64,000 bases of DNA, taken from the NCBI GenBank assembly GCA_008330645.1, contig VLTN01000075.1, positions 62,001 to 126,000 of the forward strand, read 5' to 3'. This DNA is from Cafeteria roenbergensis. Taxonomy: Eukaryota; Sar; Bigyra; Bicosoecida; Cafeteriaceae. The position numbers and the translations under genes are program-made. Below are positions 59,175 through 64,000 of this stretch, in pieces (positions within the stretch are counted from its first letter, which is position 1; every line of letters starts with the position of its first letter). A model generated the notes under the pieces. That model was not told the DNA's origin and ran no database searches. It was given only the letters and a program-made list of their open reading frames with translations.

Positions 59175-59640
59175 GGCGGGCGTCCGGCTGCAGGCTGCCG
59201 GCCCCAGGCAGGCAGCAAGCTGCCGCGTGCTCTCCGGGTGCCCTCGTGGCATCGTGGCATCGTGCCCGCCCGAACCCCCCCCCCCCCCCCCCTGTGCTCG
59301 CGACTGTGTGTGATTGTCTGTGCGTGGCCCCCCGTGCGTGTGGCCTCGCTTTTCTCAACTTCGTCATGTGCCCGAGCCGTTGCGTGGCGGCCAACCAACA
59401 AATTCAACAATCGTTGCGCCAATGCCGTCTCGGCGCTCGCTGGCCGCGGCCGTGCCAACCTCCGAGCTCTGGTCTGGGTCGCGGTTCGGCGCGCTCTTGG
59501 CTGGGCCTGAGCCCAGTTCGGCGTGGCGTGGTGAGCGGCTTGGGCAGGCGGCGGTTGGGTGGTGTTGCGGGCTGGCGCTGCGCACCCGAACTGGTTCACG
59601 TTGAAACACAAAGGCTCGGCGCCGGCAAATCGACGGGCGA
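59175..59640. other. Tail-to-tail gap CTF4 / U-box protein
   Basis: Convergent 466-bp gap containing a C18 run. GC is lower near 59340-59420. No gene is seen. Confidence 0.5.
59275..59292. repeat. Run of 18 C
   Basis: Longest homopolymer in the window, in the CTF4 / U-box convergent gap. Confidence 0.95.
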
Positions 59641-60207
59641 CTAAAAGTCGTACAGTGCGTCGCCCTCGAGCTCCTCGGCGCCACCCACCATCACGGCCAC
59701 CGCCTTGCGGGGAGCGGGGCCCGCTGCCCCCACCCCGGCCCGCCATGCCGAAATCCTGGAGCGCAACTCAGGGCAGGGCGCGAGGTCCGCCTTGGTGAGC
59801 GGCTCGCCCGTGACGGGGCAGGTGGTCGAGCCTCGCTGCAACCACGCCTCGATGGCCGGCCGATCAAACGCCGGACCGGACCCGGCATCGCCGCCCCTGC
59901 GAACGGGATCGCGCATAGGGTTGCCGTCCAGCCCGCAGGCGAAGTCTGCCGGAACGCCGGCGTCGCCGCCCGCGGCAAGCTTGGCCGCCGCGGTGGCGAG
60001 CACCGGGCTGCTTGGGGGGGCGGCCGCGGAAACGGCATCGGGCGCCCGCGCCGGGGGCGCGCCGCCGCCGCCTCCGAGCCGCGCCTTGGCCTCCCGCCCC
60101 TGCCGCTCGGACTGCATAGCCCTCCACTGCCGCTCCGCCCACTCGCGGGTGCGGTACGCCGGCGCGGCGGCCATATCCAGGTCCGAGTCGCTGTGCACCA
60201 GCGACCT

Positions 60208-60239
<32 letters not shown>

Positions 60240-62073
60240 TGCTGCGGCCAGGCCGCCTTAGGGCGGGCAGCTCGCCCAGCAGCGGCCCGGCGCTGGTCTG
60301 GTAGGGCGCTGGCGGGGCCCCGCCTCGCCGGTCCGACAGCGGACCAAGCGCCTCCCTGGCAGGCCCGGCAGCCGACGCTGGCGCCGGGGCGGCGCCATGC
60401 CCGGTGCCGGCGGGCACCGCTGTCGTCGTCCCAGAGGGCGCACCGGAGCCGCTCTCGGCAGCAGCATCAGTGCCGGCGCCAGCAGCAGCGCCAGTGCCGG
60501 CGCCAGCAGCAGCGCCAGTGCCGGCGCCAGCAGCAGCGCCAGTGCCGGCGCCAGCAGCAGCGTCGGCAGCAGCGTCGGCAGCAGCTTCGGCGCTCTCGAC
60601 AGCAGCGCCCTGCTGCGGCCGGTCGACTGCGCTCGCGGAGTCGCCAGCAGCAGCGGGGCCAGCCCCCGACGCCAGCGCCTCCATCGCAGCGCCAAAGGCG
60701 GCCGTCTCGCGGGCCAGCGGCAGCGAGCGGGACCCGCGCAGGAGGAGCTGGCCGACGTCAACCCGCCGCGCCGCGAGGGGTCCCTCGGCAGAGCTGCGAG
60801 CCACGGCCGCCCACGACGCCAGCGCGGCCTCCTGCGCGGCGCGACGGGCAGGCGACGGGGCCGTGGCGGCGTCGGAGGCCGCCGCGGCGGCGGCGCGCGG
60901 GGAGGCGATGGCGCCGCAGTTGACGAGCGCCGCCAGCAGAACCGCGAGGCCGAGGCGGTGTTGGCAGGCCGCTGGCCCGACTAGCAGGGCGGACGCAGCG
61001 GCCGACAGCGCGGGGACGGCGGCCAGCACTGCCGCGTCGTCGCTGGCCCGGTAGCCTAGCAGGGCGGCCAGGCGCAGCGACGCGAGCACGCATCTGCCTG
61101 CCCAGAGCGGTTTCATGGGGGCGTCGGCCTCCAGCCCGGGTGCATGGCCGGGGCCCCCCGCTTCGGACGCGGCCGCCGCCGCCGCCACGGCCGCTGCGCC
61201 GGCGGCCACGCCCGGGAGCACCAGTCTGTCCATGAGCGCGGTGGCAACGCGGAAGTGACCGAGCAGAGCCGCGGCGTCCCTCGGCGACGCGTAGCCCCAG
61301 GCGTTCTCGAGAAACCGGCAGAGCCATACGACGGCCTCGAATAGCCGCGGCGCGTCGCGGGATGCGCGCTCCGCCTTGGCGAGTCTGGACCCGAGGCCGG
61401 CGGTGGCCGCGCGGAGGACCTCCTGGCCCGGCGGCGAGACCAGCATCGCGGCGGCCTCCCCGGCGCGAGCGGTCACCTCTTCGAGGGAGTGCTCCGTCAT
61501 GCTGGCAGCGCCGGTCGGGCTGCGTCTGGTGGCGGCTGTGGCAGCTGCCGCCGTGGCAGGCAGCGTGAGCTCAAACAGCATGCGCGCAGCGGCGCACCCC
61601 ATGTCCTCCTCGTAGGCGGCCACCGCCAGCAGGCGGGCGAGCAGCTCCGTGCACAGGCCCACATCCCCGCGCACGAGCTCCAGCACGTCCGTCGCGGCCA
61701 GGCGGTAGGACTGGCACCGCACAAGCAGCACCAGCACAGCCTCGTGCAGGTCGCGGCGCCACGCGCCCTGCCCTCGGCCCGCGCGCACGTCCTCACGCGC
61801 GCTGAGCAGCGCGTCGATGTCCTCCGCAAGCCCCGCGAGGGCCTCCAGCACGAGCGGCCGCGCCGGGGGCGCGACTGCGGCAGTGGCGAGCGCCACGAAG
61901 GCCAACACGCGGTCGGGCCCCGTCGACTCGTTGACCGTCGTGACGAGCCGCTCCAGCGCCCCGACGAGACCCGCGGGCACACCGCTCTCGGGAAGCGGCG
62001 TGCCGGCCAGCTCTCGCAGGCGACGCTTGCCGAACGGCGCGTCAGCGCCCGCTGCCTCCGTCCAAGCCGACAT
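59641..62073 (-). CDS. U-box protein, putative E3 ubiquitin ligase
   Basis: From ATG 62073 the product has 810 residues. The C-terminal 110 residues hold a U-box: FACGLDGNPMRDPVRRGGDA, then FDRPAIEAWLQRGSTTCPVT and GEPLTKADLAPCPELRSRIS, the typical pattern (F.CPI...M.DPV......T.ER..I..WL......CP.T...L......PN..L...I). The U-box recruits an E2 enzyme. A Gly insert is present where Cys-Pro-Ile would be, reading CGLDG. The N-terminal 450 residues are Leu/Ala-rich helices (LVGALERLVTTVNESTGPDR, RRDLHEAVLVLLVRCQSYRL), compatible with an armadillo-like or other helical repeat. A 24-bp repeat near 60455-60560 gives four AGAGTGAA-type units and poly-Gly follows. The upstream in-frame extension to 63096 is antisense to another gene and is rejected. 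Confidence 0.8.
60455..60565. repeat. 24-bp coding repeat, about four copies
   Basis: Unit agcagcagcgccagtgccgg plus cgcc is repeated head-to-tail and is nearly identical in each copy. It encodes an eight-residue Ala/Gly/Thr unit in the U-box protein linker on the minus strand. Length is a multiple of three, so the frame is kept. Confidence 0.9.
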
Positions 62074-62349
62074 TGTAGCTTCAGACTCGCGGAGGGGGGA
62101 AGCCGCGCGTGCGCCCGCGACGCTCACGAGGGGAGCGCTCGAGCCTGGCCCGATATATCGAGCGCTGGTAAGCCTCCTGGCGGCTTCCCGCGCGCCGTAC
62201 GCTGTGTCCCAGCTGTGCAGCCTGCACCGATCGCGACAGTCCCCTGGCTCTGCGCTGGGATTTTCATTTTTTGCGTGGCGTCGTGGCTCGCGGCGGCGCC
62301 CCCGTGCAGCGCACCCGCCGCAGCTTGCTCGCCCAGGCTCACCCTCTCG
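62074..62349. promoter_or_regulatory. Divergent promoter with palindrome cgatatatcg
   Basis: Head-to-head gap of 276 bp. At 62151-62160 an AT-rich palindrome, cgatatatcg, stands out in GC-rich sequence about 80 bp from the U-box start and 190 bp from the basic-protein start. It could act as a TATA-like or palindromic operator element for either gene; this is inference from composition only. Confidence 0.3.
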
Positions 62350-63742
62350 ATGGCCGACATCCTGCCGCTGCTGGAGTACCAGCCCATCTCGGCGGCCCGG
62401 CAGCCGCGGCCCAAGCCCGCGGGGGGTGCGTCGGGCAGGGCCGCCAAGGCTCCCAAGGCCGCCGCGCCCGCCAAGCCCGGCGCCCTGGACTCGGACCTGG
62501 GCGCCCTGGTGGCGAAGCGTGCGGCCAAGTCGGCCGGCGGCGCGAAGGCCGCGGCGGGCTCCGGGGGGCGAAAGCAGGGCGGCAAGCCGGCCCAGGCCGA
62601 CGCAAAGGCTGGTGGCGCTGACAAGAGCAAGCCCAAGGCCAAGGCCGCTGCCGGGCCCGCAAAGGGCGCCAAGGCCTCCCCGGGTCCCGGCGCTGGCGGC
62701 AAGGGCAAGGCCCGCGCCAAGTCGCCCGCAGCGGCAGCAGCAGCGGCGGCGGGCGGCAAGTCGCAGCCTGCCGGCGGCAAGGGCAAGCGCGGGCCAGCCG
62801 TCGTTGCCAAGGCGCCCCGCGGCAAGGCGGGCGGCGCCGACCCGCAGGCGCGCAGGGGAGGCGTGAGTACCGGTGGCAGCGTGAACTTTCGCCTGTCCTA
62901 GGCGCTGGAGGCAGAAGCCCCGCGCTGCGTGCGGCGAGTTGCGCAATCTGGGTTTGGGTTTGAACGCTGTGCTGATTCGCCAAGGCGGCGCAGGGGATGC
63001 CGGCGCCGCAGCCACGGCGCGCTCCGGCACCCCCCGCCCCCCCCGCCCACGGCTCTCCCTGCCGCCATAATCGTCTGGACCGTCAACGCGTGCCATCAGT
63101 CAATGTCGTCGCGCTCGCGGCCTTGCTCGGCTCCTGCGTCCGTACTGCTCGCAGGGAATGGTGTCTGCGCTCGAGGCCGCCAAAGCGCGCCGCGGCGCTC
63201 CAGGAGCGAAGGGCCAGCCAGCTCGCGGGGGCGCAGCAGCGCGCTCGCAGTCGGCGGGCCGTCAGCGTGGCAACCCCGGCGTGAAGGCAACGCCGCCTGC
63301 GGCCGGGGCGCGCGGCGCGGGAGGTCGCGCCCCCTCGGCCGGTCGCGGAGCCGCTCGGGCCCCCTCGGCCGGTCGCGGAGCCGCTCGGGCAGGGGCTGCG
63401 GCCGACGGCACCTTCTCGCTGCCCGCTGCCGAGCAGATTCGCGTGTCCTTCTCCACGGCCAAGTCGAAGAAGGCAACCGATGCCAAGGCCTCGGTTGGCG
63501 AGCGCGCCGGCGGCGGGCAGGCCGCTTCGGAGAAGAGCACCAAGGCTCGCGCCAAGCGCCGCAAGTCTGCTGACCAGGGCACGGCCCGCGCCGGGCGCCA
63601 GCAGGCTGCGCGCGCCAAGGGCGCCGGCGGCGCGGCGGCAGACGCCATTCTCAAGCCTGGCCAGGCCCGCCCCGGGGCGGTGGTGGAGGCCGCGGTGGCT
63701 ATGCCCAAGCCCGCTCACACCCCGGGCGTGCGCAAGCTCTGA
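62350..63742 (+). CDS. Basic Lys/Ala/Gly-rich protein, two exons
   Basis: ATG 62350 opens MADILPLLEYQPISAARQPR, then Lys/Ala/Gly-rich sequence. A consensus donor GTGAGTACC at 62863 and an acceptor CTCGCAG at 63154 join phase 0 to a second exon (63155-63742). The result is a 366-residue protein ending KPAHTPGVRKL. Without splicing the first frame stops at 62901 and the second starts at ATG 63158, so two separate genes are the alternative. The second half has a short conserved-looking block, GTFSLPAAEQIRVSFSTAKS, and an APSAGRGAAR duplication from a 30-bp direct repeat (63330-63385). Composition resembles linker histones or nucleolar proteins, but no globular H1 domain is seen. Nuclear or nucleolar location is inferred from charge alone. 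Confidence 0.6.
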
Positions 63743-64000
63743 GCGCCTGGTCACACCGCCCGCCCTCCACCCCCGGCAGCGCCCCTGCGCTCCCGCTTCG
63801 GTTCGGCCGCGGGGCTGCCTCGCTGCCCGGAGTCTCTCGTCATTCCGCGACGCCGGCTCCACGGTCCCTCGCGCAATGCCCCCGCGCTCGGTTGCAGGCG
63901 CAGTCGCCAGTGAGCGGCTGCCACGCCGGTGTGTGATTCGCTGCGCCGCGCAATCGAGCGCCCTGCGTTGTCTGGCGGGCAGCCGGCCACGGCGGGCCCT
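63743..64000. other. Right end of window, no gene seen
   Basis: The 3' flank of the basic-protein gene. No convincing coding frame, RNA or repeat is seen before the window ends. Confidence 0.35.

Noticed and set aside
62074-63096. N-terminal extension of the U-box protein
   Set aside because: Antisense to the basic-protein gene and without motifs; ATG 62073 is preferred.

Overview
This window is nuclear DNA from a very GC-rich (by eye about 70-75% G+C) unicellular eukaryote. The evidence is spliceosomal introns (nearly all GTGAG...GCAG, mostly 120-500 nt, clustered at gene 5' ends), eukaryote-only proteins (Ku70, SEC13, proteasome beta5, eL28, LIN9, CTF4, an SLC25 carrier) and no operons or Shine-Dalgarno sites. 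A tubulin glutamylase-type TTLL, an LRRC51 homologue and a JHY-like protein suggest a flagellated cell. A PTPS-III-type enzyme and a possible AP2-like domain fit an alga or other protist. Haptophyte or pelagophyte-type algae would match the base composition, but the species cannot be fixed from this sequence.

Layout. 1-3960 (-) is a long coiled-coil protein cut by the window edge. 4765-9240 (-) is TTLL; 9460-10206 (-) a three-exon secreted cystatin; 10574-13534 (-) LIN9 with a DIRP domain. 13897-15258 (+) is SEC13 and 15570-18483 (+) Ku70. 18912-20291 (-) is farnesyl diphosphate synthase with a 22-nt exon. 20655-23327 (+) is a Gly-Ala-repeat protein with a split AP2-like motif; 23620-24757 (+) an XRCC3-like RAD51 paralogue; 25260-26300 (-) an FSH1-type serine hydrolase; 26561-27967 (+) an SLC25A44-like carrier; 28260-29339 (-) a phosphoglycerate mutase. 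29546-31063 (+) is a JHY-like protein; 31368-33314 (-) an unknown protein with a CxxC pair; 33657-34757 (-) a membrane-anchored unknown; 35121-35852 (+) LRRC51; 36425-38575 (-) a two-RRM protein; 39254-40162 (+) PTPS-III; 40626-41981 (-) CMS1; 42177-43310 (+) ATP11. 43652-45186 (-) is proteasome beta5, 45691-46194 (+) eL28, 46682-47134 (+) a PAC4-like proteasome chaperone and 47479-50067 (-) NAD synthetase. 50068-54479 is a gene-poor island of clearly lower GC. 54480-59174 (+) is CTF4/WDHD1, 59641-62073 (-) a U-box protein and 62350-63742 (+) a basic Lys/Ala-rich protein.

The genes are housekeeping and cell-biology genes packed head-to-head and tail-to-tail, not one pathway. Loose themes are DNA repair and replication (Ku70, XRCC3, CTF4, LIN9), cilia (TTLL, LRRC51, JHY-like) and proteasome (beta5 and PAC4-like, 1.5 kb apart). 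The clearest structural patterns are tandem repeats or long G/C runs in most tail-to-tail gaps and in none of the head-to-head gaps, and the composition break at about 50.1-54.4 kb. Gene models rest on reading frames, splice signals and remembered family sequences; no search was run.
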